Shown: positions 9,287-20,330, counted from the first letter of the stretch. The stretch is 44,095 bases of DNA from Bacteroidia bacterium (GCA_025362575.1 JANYIQ010000169.1:1-44095), one strand, 5' to 3'. Translations and numbers: made by a program. Notes: a model not told the origin generated them from the letters alone.

Positions 9287-11692
9287 ATGAAAAAAATACT
9301 ACTTTATATATTTTCAGGGCCAATTCTTTTACATGCTTTCGTTCCAAATGTTCCTCAAATTAGTTTTAAGGAAAATCTCGGTCAAGTTAGCGATCAATAT
9401 TACAAACCACGACCGGATGTTTTATTTTCAGGCACTGATGGCAATATGAATTTTCACTTGAAAAATTCCGGAATTAGTTATCAATTGTACAAGATCGAAA
9501 AAACAGACAGTAATCCTACTAAATTAAGAACCGCTCTTTTTAAAAAAAATCTACCAGCAGAGAATGTCTCCATTTATCGCATCGATATCAAATGGCTTAA
9601 TGCAAACAACAATGTTACTGTTGAGAAAGGACAGGCCCTACCCGATCATGATAATTATTATTCAGAAGTTTGCCCAAACGGCATTACCAATGTGAAATCT
9701 TATAAAGAATTAATGTACAAAAACATTTATTCAGGGATTAGTTTACATTATTATAGTAAAGACGAGCGTTTGAAGTACGATTACATTATTGCCCCGTATG
9801 CCGATTACAAACAAATTCAGTTACAAATCAATGGTGCAGAAAATATTTCACTAAATGAAAAAGGAGAACTAATTATTAAAACTCCTTTTGGAGACATAAC
9901 AGAACAAGCACCTTTGGTTTTACAAAACGGAAAACAATTAACTGCAAAATGGATCGTTACAAATAATGTGGTTAGTTTTGATATTAGAAATATTGATCCA
10001 AAGCTTCAATTGATAGTAGATCCTTTGGTTCGTGTTTGGGGAACATATTACGGTGGCGCGGGTAGCCTGGGAAACACTGGGTCCGGCGTTTGCAAAACAG
10101 ATGTGAATGGCAACGTATTTATGGTTGGATCTACAGATTGCAATATCGGAACCACTATAGCCACAATTGGAAGTTTTCAGTCAAATTTTATTGGTGCAAC
10201 AGATGGGTTTTTGGTGAAATTTAATACTGGAGGTGTTAGGTTGTGGGCAACTTATTATGGTGGCGCTGGTGGCACAAATTTTAATGAGTGTAGCATTGAT
10301 CCTTCAGGAAATGTTTGTGTTGCTGGATTAACTTCTACTAGTAGTGGATCGGTCATTGCAACTCCGGGAAGCCATCAATCCTTTTATGGTGGTGGAGCTG
10401 GCGATGGCGTGTTGGTAAAATTTAATTCGAACGGGATTCGCCAATGGGGAACGTATTATGGAGATATTGGCATTGATAATGCTATTTCCTGTGCAACAGA
10501 TGTCTCCGGAAATATTTATCTTTCTGGTTGGACCGACGCAAGTACAACTACTTTAATAGCAACACCTGGAAGTCACCAGCCAATTTATGGAGGAGGAGAC
10601 GACGCTTTTTTGGCAAAATTTAATAGTAGTGGGGTTCGTCAATGGGCCACATACTACGGTGGTAATAGTAGTGAAGCTGGCTATTGTTCAACTGATAAAA
10701 ATGGCAATGTATATTTAACTGGATTTACAGGTTCAACTTCAAATATTGCCAGTATAGCTGCTCATCAAACAACTTACGGTGGAACCTATCTTGCAAAATT
10801 CAACGGCAATGGACTTCGCCTTTGGTCGACATATTACGGTGGCTCTGGTAGTGATGGTGGTTATAGTTGTAAAGCTGATTCGGTTGGAAACATATATTTA
10901 TGCGGTAAAACTACTTGTTCAATATCTACGATTATTTCTACAACCCTTAGTCATCAAACAACATTTGGAGGAGGAACAATTGAAGGTGATGGTTTTTTAG
11001 TGAAGTTCGACCCCAATGGTGTTAGAAAATGGGGAACTTATTATGGAGGTACGGGAGATGATTATTGCAATTCTTTATCTATAGATAGAAATGGAAATAT
11101 TTTTATAGCCGGACAAACTGAATCAAGCGGAGCACTTGCCATTTCAACGTCAGGTTCTTATCAATCAGCTTATGGTGGTAACACCAATGTTTTTTTAGTG
11201 AAATTTGATTCAGTGGGCTTTAGACAATGGGGAACGTATTATGGCAGTAACAATGGCGAGTTTTATGGACATTGTGATGTAGATTTAAATGGGAATATTT
11301 ACTTAGGAGGATCAACGTCCACTCCAACTGGGACAATAATTGCCACTATAGGAAGTCATCAACCAAACTTTAGCGGCAATGTTGACGCCTTCCTTGTAAA
11401 ATTCTTTGATTGCAGTTCCTCGAACGGACCAGCCTGCGTGGGAATTGAAGAATTTAAAAACCCTACTCTATCCTTGAATGTTTATCCTAATCCTAATAAT
11501 GGAGATTTTATTATTGAAACTGAAACAGAGCTGAGTTTAAGAATCGTAAATGAATTGGGGCAAGTGGTTCAGCAATTAAACCTGAGCGCAACCAATAATT
11601 ATAAAACGCATCTTAATAATTTAAATGCCGGAGTTTATTTTATCACGAGCGACAAAGGCAGAGTTAATAAGAAGATTGTGGTGATAAAATAA
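9287..11692 (+). CDS. SBBP-repeat propeller protein, T9SS type-A cargo
   Basis: 801 residues. After a short signal peptide, residues about 25-250 look like the DUF7948-type N-terminal domain found ahead of SBBP repeats (FKENLGQVSDQY, ending LQLIVDPLV). About seven blades follow, each opening with a 'RxWGTYYGG' strand and containing 'DxxGNxYxxGxT' and 'FLxKFNSxG'. The C-terminus is a T9SS type-A domain (VYPNPNNGDF ... GVYFITSDKG ... KIVVIK). It follows the NHL gene by 11 bases and probably shares its promoter. It converges on the next gene: the two stop codons lie within a 14-base palindrome. Surface or secreted location is inferred; specific function unknown. Confidence 0.9.
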   Translation: MKKILLYIFSGPILLHAFVPNVPQISFKENLGQVSDQYYKPRPDVLFSGTDGNMNFHLKNSGISYQLYKIEKTDSNPTKLRTALFKKNLPAENVSIYRIDIKWLNANNNVTVEKGQALPDHDNYYSEVCPNGITNVKSYKELMYKNIYSGISLHYYSKDERLKYDYIIAPYADYKQIQLQINGAENISLNEKGELIIKTPFGDITEQAPLVLQNGKQLTAKWIVTNNVVSFDIRNIDPKLQLIVDPLVRVWGTYYGGAGSLGNTGSGVCKTDVNGNVFMVGSTDCNIGTTIATIGSFQSNFIGATDGFLVKFNTGGVRLWATYYGGAGGTNFNECSIDPSGNVCVAGLTSTSSGSVIATPGSHQSFYGGGAGDGVLVKFNSNGIRQWGTYYGDIGIDNAISCATDVSGNIYLSGWTDASTTTLIATPGSHQPIYGGGDDAFLAKFNSSGVRQWATYYGGNSSEAGYCSTDKNGNVYLTGFTGSTSNIASIAAHQTTYGGTYLAKFNGNGLRLWSTYYGGSGSDGGYSCKADSVGNIYLCGKTTCSISTIISTTLSHQTTFGGGTIEGDGFLVKFDPNGVRKWGTYYGGTGDDYCNSLSIDRNGNIFIAGQTESSGALAISTSGSYQSAYGGNTNVFLVKFDSVGFRQWGTYYGSNNGEFYGHCDVDLNGNIYLGGSTSTPTGTIIATIGSHQPNFSGNVDAFLVKFFDCSSSNGPACVGIEEFKNPTLSLNVYPNPNNGDFIIETETELSLRIVNELGQVVQQLNLSATNNYKTHLNNLNAGVYFITSDKGRVNKKIVVIK

Positions 11693-11700
11693 GCTTATTT
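11687..11700. repeat. Perfect palindrome at convergent gene ends
   Basis: AAATAAGCTTATTT is a perfect 14-base palindrome. It contains the TAA of the SBBP gene (11690-11692) and overlaps the first two bases of the opposing stop triplet (11699-11701). Only six bases separate the two coding regions. It could act as a weak bidirectional terminator. Confidence 0.6.
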
Positions 11701-13051
11701 ATTCAATCATTAATTTCAAATTATAAACTTGCTTTTTATTCTCAAGAATTACGCATTGGTAAACTCCTGTATTAAGAAGATCAGAATTGATCAAATTTGC
11801 ACCTTGTTTCACTTCTTGCCTATAAACTATTTGCCCAAGCATATTTACAATGTGCAGCTCAGCATTTTCAATTTCGTTTTCAATTTTGAGTTTAAATGAA
11901 CCGGCACTTGGATTTGGATAAATTGTAATTTCAGCACCTGCTTTATTCATGCTGTTAATTCCTGCAAAACAATTGGAAGGGCATGACTCTCTTATTAGGT
12001 TATTTCCTGCATCTACCACAAATAAATTATTTGAGCCATCGAACTTAATATCTACAGGACCATTAAATTGTGCAGAAAGTGGAGTACCGCCATCACCTGA
12101 AAACCCTGCAATTCCTGTGCCTGCAACAGTTGTAATTATACCTGATGTATTCACCATTCGAATACAATGATTATTTGAGTCAGCAAAATATAGGTTTCCT
12201 AAAGCATCAAATGTAATGCCATATGGAGGTCTAATTTGTGCGGCGGTTGCAAGTCCCCCGTCTCCTGTATAACCATACAACCCAGATCCCACTATAGTGG
12301 TAATAATACCACTTGTGTTTACTTTCCTTATTCTTGCATTTATTCTGTCGCCAATGTAAATATTACCTGAGGCATCAACAGCAACTGAAAATGGACTCGC
12401 CATTTGAGCTGAAGTCGCAGGACCACCGTCACCGGAAAAACCCATTAATCCCATACCTGCAATTGTGGTAATTGTACCGGTAGGCGTTACTTTCCTTATG
12501 CAATGATTGTTGTCATCAGCAATGTAAAGATTACCGGAAATATCTAAAGCAAGTCCTTTTGGATATTTAAGCATTGCTGAAGTTGCCGGGCCGCCATCAC
12601 CACTATAGCCCGCAGTACCATTGCCCGCAACAGTTGATATTATTCCTGAAGTATTGATTTTTCTAACCCTGGTATTAGCCATGTCAGAAAAATAAATATT
12701 TCCACTGCCATCAATTGCTATCCCCATTGGAAGGGATATTTGAGCAGCCGTGGCAAGACCACCGTCGCCCGAAAAACCTGCAGTGCCTGTTCCTGCAATT
12801 GTGGTAATTATTCCGGAGGGTGTTATTTTTCTAATCCTGTCATTTGAGCCATCTGATAAATAAATATTACCTGTTGCATCAATCGCCATACAAGTCGGGC
12901 CATTGATATTAGCATTCTTACAAAATCCTCCATCTCCTGAAAAACCTGCGGTTCCGGTTCCGGTATGGGTATAAATAATTTGCGTTTTACAAACAACTGA
13001 CCAAAATAAGAATGATATTACAGAAAAAGATCTAAGCAGAAGTGGTTTCAT
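11699..13051 (-). CDS. NHL-repeat beta-propeller protein, T9SS type-A cargo (inverted paralogue)
   Basis: 450 residues, paralogous to the NHL protein at 7947 but on the opposite strand. Signal peptide about 1-24 (ends VVCKTQ). Six NHL-type blades share the 'GTGTAGFSGDGGLATAAQI' loop and 'GNIYFSDMANTRVRKINTSG' pattern. The C-terminal type-A sorting domain carries IYPNPSAGSFKL, MLGQIVYRQ and LLNTGVYQC, ending LMIE. A likely promoter lies just upstream on the minus strand. Together with the two plus-strand genes it fills the region between the two pbpC-end repeats. The strong DNA similarity between inverted paralogues makes inversion of the intervening SBBP gene possible. Confidence 0.9.
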   Translation of the reverse strand: MKPLLLRSFSVISFLFWSVVCKTQIIYTHTGTGTAGFSGDGGFCKNANINGPTCMAIDATGNIYLSDGSNDRIRKITPSGIITTIAGTGTAGFSGDGGLATAAQISLPMGIAIDGSGNIYFSDMANTRVRKINTSGIISTVAGNGTAGYSGDGGPATSAMLKYPKGLALDISGNLYIADDNNHCIRKVTPTGTITTIAGMGLMGFSGDGGPATSAQMASPFSVAVDASGNIYIGDRINARIRKVNTSGIITTIVGSGLYGYTGDGGLATAAQIRPPYGITFDALGNLYFADSNNHCIRMVNTSGIITTVAGTGIAGFSGDGGTPLSAQFNGPVDIKFDGSNNLFVVDAGNNLIRESCPSNCFAGINSMNKAGAEITIYPNPSAGSFKLKIENEIENAELHIVNMLGQIVYRQEVKQGANLINSDLLNTGVYQCVILENKKQVYNLKLMIE

Positions 13052-13070
13052 TTCAATTGGGTTTGATTTT

Positions 13071-13102
13071 TAAAAATACCTATTAATCGGCGATAATACA
13101 AG
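13071..13102 (-). promoter_or_regulatory. Candidate promoter for the inverted NHL gene
   Basis: On the minus strand: CTTG (13102-13099), 20 bases, then TATTTTTA (13078-13071), a fair match to TTTG/TAnnTTTG spacing. The start codon at 13051 is 20 bases further on. Confidence 0.4.
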
Positions 13103-13115
13103 TTCCTTGTTATAA

Positions 13116-13165
13116 ATGAGAATGGAATTGCGGTGACGATAAAGTTTGAGGCGATGGGGAATTGA
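13116..13165 (+). repeat. Direct repeat copy B: detached pbpC 3' end
   Basis: A 50-base copy of the pbpC terminus (ATGAGAATGGAATTGCGG..., ending GGGGAATTGA), 5397 bases downstream of copy A and in the same orientation. It has no attached ORF. The three mismatches to copy A are synonymous in the pbpC frame, including TAA to TGA. The rest of 13052-13408 holds a promoter for each flanking gene and no credible ORF. Confidence 0.9.
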
Positions 13166-13388
13166 GTCTTTATGGTTAAATCGGGGCATACCTAAGTACA
13201 CCGAGCTTTTTCATTCAGAAAAAGCGGAGATTTCTGATTATACTTGAGAATAAATGATTTAAATGGTTCGATTCCTGGAGGAAAACGTTTTATAACATAA
13301 AGTCAATAGAGCGTCTATTAAACAAAAATCAAGAGTGATGGAAACCATAATTGATCCAGGGAAAAAGCAGATTATTCTTTACTTTTAT

Positions 13389-13396
13389 TATCTTTA
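13389..13396 (+). promoter_or_regulatory. Candidate -7 element for the propeller sensor gene
   Basis: TATCTTTA matches TAnnTTTG at seven of eight positions (nn free) and lies 13 bases before the ATG. No TTTG is visible at the usual -33 spacing, so the assignment is weak. Confidence 0.3.
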
Positions 13397-13408
13397 CTTT
13401 TATACTAC

Positions 13409-16396
13409 ATGGCTAAGAGAGCACTTATTATATTATTAACCTTGTTATATGCTTGCGGAGGGCCACCAAAGCCGGTGCCTTTTCCTGCCAATGAAGATGA
13501 GTTTCCTCAACCGCAGACTCAAAAAATAAAAATGCCCGAGGCAAATAAAACCTCATGGCTCCCCTCATTCAGAGAAAAAAAACCGGCCCGGGTAAGCAAA
13601 GTAACCTACGAATATGCGAAAGATTCTGTTTTCAGGTTAGAGGCTTTTCAAACCATGCATCAACCAATAGATTCTAACATTATTAAACTAGAAGACATCC
13701 CCTCTACGCCTTTGGCATTTATTTCTCTTAAAAAAAATAAAATTCATCCTTCCATTATCCAATTGGGTCAGGCGCAAAAAAACAAGGTTGAGCGCGCCAG
13801 CGTTGAAAGCATTTTTACAAAAGGTATTTTAGAATTGGGTCAAGACCAGGGTTTGCCGGGCACATCTGTAAAAAGCATTGTTCAGGATAAATTAGGACGC
13901 TTATGGATGTCGACCGACAATGGTGTTTGCGTTTACAATGGCGAAAGTATTTATACTTGGTACAAACGTCAGGGTATGAGCCGTGATGTGAAAAATAATT
14001 TATGTATTGATAAGAACGGACATATTTGGGCCGCAGGAAATGGCGTTGACGAAATAATTCCCGAAAAAGGGATCATCCGTCATTACGGAAAAAAAGAAGG
14101 GTTGAACACCGATCGCGTTGTAGCGGTAGATATTGATAGCCTCGGAAAAATTTATATCTCTGAACTTAATGGTATAGATATTTACGATCCTGTCGAAAAA
14201 ACTTCAGTATATGTAGGTCGTGAACAAGGTATGGATCCGGGCCTGAATATAAATCATGTAACCGTTGACAGGCTAGGCAGAATATGGGCAGCCAGTAATT
14301 GCGGCGGCATTAATATTATTGACGCGAAATCAGAAAAACTATATCATCTTAAAGATAAACAGGGATTAGGAAATAATGATTGTCGCTCTATTATTGTAGA
14401 TAGATCCAATAAAATCTGGATGGGAAACTGGTACGGTGGCGTAGATTATTACGATCCGGCTACCGGATCGTTTTTGCATTTGCGATTAAAGCACGGCTTA
14501 AGCATGCTCTACATTAACCAGGTGATGCAAGATAGCAAAGGACATATTTTGATCTCTAACCTCGATCGTGGTCTGGATATTTTTGACCCACTGAAAAGAA
14601 AATTCTGTCACCTTTATGGAAAACAAGGCGTAGTAAAAAGTACAGTGTTTTGTACGTTTGAAGATAACGAGAACAGAGTCTGGTTTGGAACAAATGGCGC
14701 CGGTGTTCTTTGTTACGATCCTACAAATGGCGACATTAATAATTATAATACCCAGTGGTGGTCAACCCGCCGGCCTATACTGGCTTTATTACAAGATAGC
14801 AAAGATAATATATGGTTAAGCACAAATGGCGCCGGAAGCGAGATCTATAATCCGGACAAGGCACAACGCATTAAGATTAATCATGGTGATGATTGGACCA
14901 ATGCCTGGCAAATGGATATGATGGATGACGGAAAAGGTAATATTTATTTTTGCAACTCTTATAAAGTGGTAAAATATGTAGAGGGCGCTTCTGAATTTGT
15001 TTGGTGGAACGAAGAGACCGGATTACCATTTAATGGAATAGAAAGTTTGTTATTAGATAATGACCATTTATTATTGGGAGGCCAGCACGGCTTAATGCGT
15101 TTCAATTTAGTGAATGAGAATTCATATCTTTTAAAAGTAGAGAAGGATACAGTGGAAATGGCCGTGAATTGTTTGTACAGTAGTAATGGAAAAGTTTATA
15201 TTGGCACTTACAATTCGGGTTTGCATATTTTTGATCAGAAGAATTCGAGCATTAAACATTTTTCAAAAGCGCAAGGCTTTGTTAATGCCATAACTTCGAT
15301 AGTAAGTGATAAAAAAGGAAGGGTTTGGATCGCAACATCGGGCGGGGGTTTAAAGATGTTTGATACCGAGACGAATTCGATCACTACCATAACCACTACC
15401 AATGGATTAGCCGAAATGACTGTAACCAGTTTACTGATCAAAGATGATAAAGTGTATGCCGGAACCGCAAAGGGTTTGTCGATAGTAGATATTTCGAAAG
15501 ATAAATTCACAATTAAAAATTTAGGAAAGGCACAGGGCTTCCAAACTTCCGATTTTAATACCAGAGCGGTAATTGAAGATAAAAAAGGAAAGATCTGGTG
15601 GGGCATTGGTGATGTACTTACTATTTATGAACCTTCCAACTATCAGCAAATGCCGCATAAGCCAAGTATTACGGCCATTGATATCATGGAAAAAGAAAAA
15701 CATTTTGATATTGATACCACTAATTTGGATCTGATCTTGGCTACGGATACCATTTGGACCCCAATGCGCGATCTTTACCATTTCAGATCTACTTTAAACA
15801 ATCTTCCAGGCACTACCGATATTAAATGGAAAAGTACGGAGGGCGAATATCAATTACCTACCGAATTAATTTTGAAATACGATCAAAACCATATCACTTT
15901 TCATTTTACGGGAAATTATATCGGCAATAGAGATAAAGTGCGCTACCGTTACATTTTAGAAGGTGTAGATAAAACATGGAGCCCTGTAGAGAGTGAGCCA
16001 AAAGTAGATTACCGGAACATTGCTCCGGGAAATTATACATTTAAAGTTAGCAGTAGTAATTTTGGAAGCACCTGGAGTGAGCCCACTTCTTTTTCGTTTC
16101 GCGTTACACCACCTTGGTGGAAAACAACTTTAGCTTATGTTGTATATGTTTTAATTGTTATCGGAATAATGTTTGGATATAACAAGATTCACACCGCACA
16201 ACTAATAAAACGACAAAAAGAATTAGAGCAACTGGTGAAGCGACGCACCAAAGAAATTGAAGAGCAAAAGGAAGCAATTGAGGATAAACAAAAGGAGATC
16301 CTTGATTCTATTCATTATGCAAAACACATCCAATCGGCCTTAATGACCAGCGAAAAAAACATAAGCCGAATGTTAAATAAATTGAAGAAAGATTAG
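13409..16396 (+). CDS. Propeller/Y_Y_Y membrane sensor ending in a bare coiled-coil tail (no output domain)
   Basis: 995 residues. The N-terminus MAKRALIILLTLLYAC has a lipobox-like C16, so it may be a lipoprotein or have an uncleaved signal. After a Pro-rich stretch come propeller repeats (about 145-740; 'DxxGRLWMSTDNGV', 'DNENRVWFGTNGAGV'), a Y_Y_Y domain (about 825-895) and a membrane helix (about 905-925). A cytoplasmic coiled coil then ends at residue 995 with KQKEILDSIHYAKHIQ and 20 further residues. In related proteins this linker leads into a SpoIIE/PP2C or kinase domain; here it stops. The last 45 residues match the end of the TPR protein at 40923 without gaps (25 identities). The downstream DNA shows no detached output domain. 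Confidence 0.9.
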   Translation: MAKRALIILLTLLYACGGPPKPVPFPANEDEFPQPQTQKIKMPEANKTSWLPSFREKKPARVSKVTYEYAKDSVFRLEAFQTMHQPIDSNIIKLEDIPSTPLAFISLKKNKIHPSIIQLGQAQKNKVERASVESIFTKGILELGQDQGLPGTSVKSIVQDKLGRLWMSTDNGVCVYNGESIYTWYKRQGMSRDVKNNLCIDKNGHIWAAGNGVDEIIPEKGIIRHYGKKEGLNTDRVVAVDIDSLGKIYISELNGIDIYDPVEKTSVYVGREQGMDPGLNINHVTVDRLGRIWAASNCGGINIIDAKSEKLYHLKDKQGLGNNDCRSIIVDRSNKIWMGNWYGGVDYYDPATGSFLHLRLKHGLSMLYINQVMQDSKGHILISNLDRGLDIFDPLKRKFCHLYGKQGVVKSTVFCTFEDNENRVWFGTNGAGVLCYDPTNGDINNYNTQWWSTRRPILALLQDSKDNIWLSTNGAGSEIYNPDKAQRIKINHGDDWTNAWQMDMMDDGKGNIYFCNSYKVVKYVEGASEFVWWNEETGLPFNGIESLLLDNDHLLLGGQHGLMRFNLVNENSYLLKVEKDTVEMAVNCLYSSNGKVYIGTYNSGLHIFDQKNSSIKHFSKAQGFVNAITSIVSDKKGRVWIATSGGGLKMFDTETNSITTITTTNGLAEMTVTSLLIKDDKVYAGTAKGLSIVDISKDKFTIKNLGKAQGFQTSDFNTRAVIEDKKGKIWWGIGDVLTIYEPSNYQQMPHKPSITAIDIMEKEKHFDIDTTNLDLILATDTIWTPMRDLYHFRSTLNNLPGTTDIKWKSTEGEYQLPTELILKYDQNHITFHFTGNYIGNRDKVRYRYILEGVDKTWSPVESEPKVDYRNIAPGNYTFKVSSSNFGSTWSEPTSFSFRVTPPWWKTTLAYVVYVLIVIGIMFGYNKIHTAQLIKRQKELEQLVKRRTKEIEEQKEAIEDKQKEILDSIHYAKHIQSALMTSEKNISRMLNKLKKD

Positions 16397-16412
16397 TAGT
16401 TAATTTTAAACC

Positions 16413-16609
16413 ATGCCCGAACAGCTCATCACCCTCAATACTTACACCTACATCATTGAGGCTTATATTTTGTAGCAAAGCTGGAAGCAGAAGGCATAAA
16501 AAGTTTTTTGAAGAAGGAGAATTTGCTTTCTACCCAACATTTTTTTTGCCCGGCTAAAATGAATTGCAATTTTGGTCTGAAATTGCTTTTGTTACTACTG
16601 TTCGTGTAG
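16413..16609 (+). pseudogene. DUF2007-like protein, frameshifted remnant
   Basis: From the ATG at 16413 the frame reads MPEQLITLNTYTYIIEAYIL and then hits TAG at 16473. The protein resumes in another frame from 16475 as AKLEAEGIKSFLKKENLLST, open until 16607-16609. Together these resemble the N-terminal half of DUF2007 (putative signal-transducing) proteins, whose opening is typically 'TYxxxxEAxxxxxxLExxGIxxFL'. A single-base deletion near 16470 explains the break. The C-terminal part is not recognisable. Found by reading the region by eye, so the family call is moderate. Confidence 0.6.
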
Positions 16610-16785
16610 AAATATTACTCTAAGAAACGTTCATTTCTGTCACCGCTAATTTAGTTGCAGGGTTTACCGCCCCGGCTAAGGCCGTTCTGACACTAACTAA
16701 GGTTGATAAAAAGCTAGTGGAACGCCACCTTCAGGTAACACGGGGCAATTGCGTCAGCGGGCGAACGAGGTAATAAAAACTTTTG

Positions 16786-16793
16786 TATCTTTA
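16786..16793 (+). promoter_or_regulatory. Candidate -7 element for katG
   Basis: TATCTTTA fits the Bacteroidota -7 pattern, 130 bases before the katG ATG. That implies a leader of roughly 120 bases which includes GC-richer, structured DNA (16800-16890). No clear -33 TTTG. The stretch 16610-16780 shows no gene. Confidence 0.35.
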
Positions 16794-16916
16794 TATTAAC
16801 TCTGGTACTTGTAGACGCGGATTTCTTCGTAAGCCCGCCGAACGCCAACCCCGAAACCTTTAGCAGCAAGGTTAAGGCAACAGCGACAAGACAAACAACA
16901 ATAAATTTAAAATTAA

Positions 16917-19100
<2,184 letters not shown>

Positions 19101-19200
19101 CCCAGCTGCTAACAGCACCTCCGAAAAAAATGGCGGGGAAGTGCGTATAAAAACCGTTTTGCAACTAATTACCATTAGTGGGTATAGACAGTTGAGTGTT

Positions 19201-19260
19201 CCTAACCCGCCACTTCTTTTAGTTGCATTCCAAGATCAAACCGTTAGGTGCAAGTGGCGG
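19201..19260. repeat. Interlocked inverted repeats downstream of katG
   Basis: Two perfect inverted pairs overlap without nesting: CCTAAC (19201-19206) with GTTAGG (19243-19248), and CCGCCACTT (19207-19215) with AAGTGGCGG (19252-19260). A third related piece, GGCGGGGAAGTGCG, sits at 19132-19145. The CCTAAC/GTTAGG pair recalls the outer boxes of integron attC sites, but the inner boxes are misplaced and no integrase is present. Confidence 0.5.
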
Positions 19261-19291
19261 ACAAATTCCGTAAGGCAAAAAAATGATCAAC

Positions 19292-19367
19292 TTTATCCGA
19301 ATTTAACCTGAAATTCATTCGCATTATTCCATTTTGATTCGTATTAATCCGCATTAATTCGGATAAA
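19292..19367. repeat. 12-base inverted repeat enclosing 10-base tandem words
   Basis: TTTATCCGAATT (19292-19303) is the exact reverse complement of AATTCGGATAAA (19356-19367). Between them are related 10-base words ATTCGCATTA, ATTCGTATTA and ATCCGCATTA. The style is similar to the repeat at 1300-1405. Confidence 0.6.
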
Positions 19368-19443
19368 TGAGAATGGCTGGAATTATCGAAAACACTATTA
19401 TTCCAAGGGTTTTGTCACCAGAGTTATTTTATAACATAATTAT

Positions 19444-19474
19444 CTTATTTGGACTCCCTAATTGTCCAAATAAG
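19444..19474. repeat. 11-bp hairpin
   Basis: CTTATTTGGAC (19444-19454) and GTCCAAATAAG (19464-19474) form a perfect stem with a 9-base loop. No T-run follows; a direct repeat of GTTTCACC comes shortly after. The surrounding stretch 19101-19569 carries no credible gene. Confidence 0.55.
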
Positions 19475-19569
19475 TCCAAAAATTGTTTCACCTTTGTTTC
19501 ACCAGTCAGGAGGGCAGCCCAGCAAGCCCCACCCTACCCGCCTTGTAAAAAGGTTCAGGTCTGAGGAGT

Positions 19570-20160
19570 AGCACAATTGCAGGCACCGGAAGTGCGGGCT
19601 ATTTAGGCGATGGAGGGCTAGCAACTGCAGCTCAAGTAGGATGTCCACGTGGTTTGGCTTTAGATGCTGCGAATAATTTATTTATAGCAGACTATAATTA
19701 TGGTGTAATCAGGAAGATTTCATCTGGCATAATAAGCAGAATAGCAGGCACCTGCATTAGTGGGTATTCTGGTGATGGTGGATCGGCTATTTTAGCACAG
19801 ATTAAGCCTGCAGAACGTTTTGCTTTTGACGCTTCCGGAAATATTTATATATCTGATGAAAATAACCAACGCGTTCGAGTAGTTTGTTTTGCAAGTTGCT
19901 CTTTAGGTTTTGATGAAATTAAAAATTCAACTAGTTTAAAAATATTTCCAAATCAGGCCTCAAATATTTTACAAATTGAAACCGAACAAACTAATTTAGA
20001 TAATTCAGAAATTGAAATAACCAATTCTTTGGGTCAAACAATTCTTAAACTTCCGTATTCAAAAACAATTGATGTTTCAAAATTGCAGGAGGGGTTTTAT
20101 TATTTAAAAATTAACTCTCTTGGCAAACCAACTTATTCTTCCAAATTCATTAAACAATAA
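19570..20160 (+). pseudogene. 5'-truncated NHL-repeat T9SS cargo gene
   Basis: Similarity to the NHL proteins starts abruptly at 19570 (STIAGTGSAGYLGDGG) inside a blade. The frame has a TAA at 19546-19548 and no ATG or GTG before the similarity; TTG at 19654 is the first alternative start. No signal peptide is possible, so export cannot work. Two blades and a type-A sorting domain (LKIFPNQASNILQIE ... GFYYLKINS ... KFIKQ) remain. Note PNQ instead of the usual PNP. It looks like the 3' remnant of a paralogue of the genes at 7947 and 11699. The terminator that follows is intact. Confidence 0.8.
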
Positions 20161-20209
20161 AAAAGGTCTTCTGTACTCCAAGCGCTTTGTTTATAGATCC
20201 TATTGTAGC

Positions 20210-20244
20210 ACCCGTTGCAAGAAATTGTGACGGGTTTTGTTTTT
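20210..20244 (+). terminator. Rho-independent terminator after the NHL remnant
   Basis: An 11-bp stem (ACCCGTTGCAA with TTGTGACGGGT, two wobble pairs) closed by a GAAA tetraloop and followed by TTTGTTTTT. Confidence 0.8.
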
Positions 20245-20330
20245 ACATTTAACATTCCCTAGCCCAACCACAATTTTCGCTCAAAAAACCTTTGTATGAA
20301 ATTACCATGGTTTTTTTATTTTAAATTAAA

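Noticed and set aside
13262-13285. GGTTCGATTCCTGG as a tRNA T-arm
   Set aside because: No acceptor, D or anticodon arm can be drawn around it; only the short word resembles a tRNA.
19201-19260. True integron attC site
   Set aside because: The left box fails the RYYYAAC pattern, the inner pair is interlocked rather than nested, and no integrase gene is present. Kept only as a structured repeat.
19367-19564. 65-residue plus-strand ORF after katG
   Set aside because: It spans an inverted repeat and a hairpin, ends in Pro/Cys-rich text and resembles nothing known.
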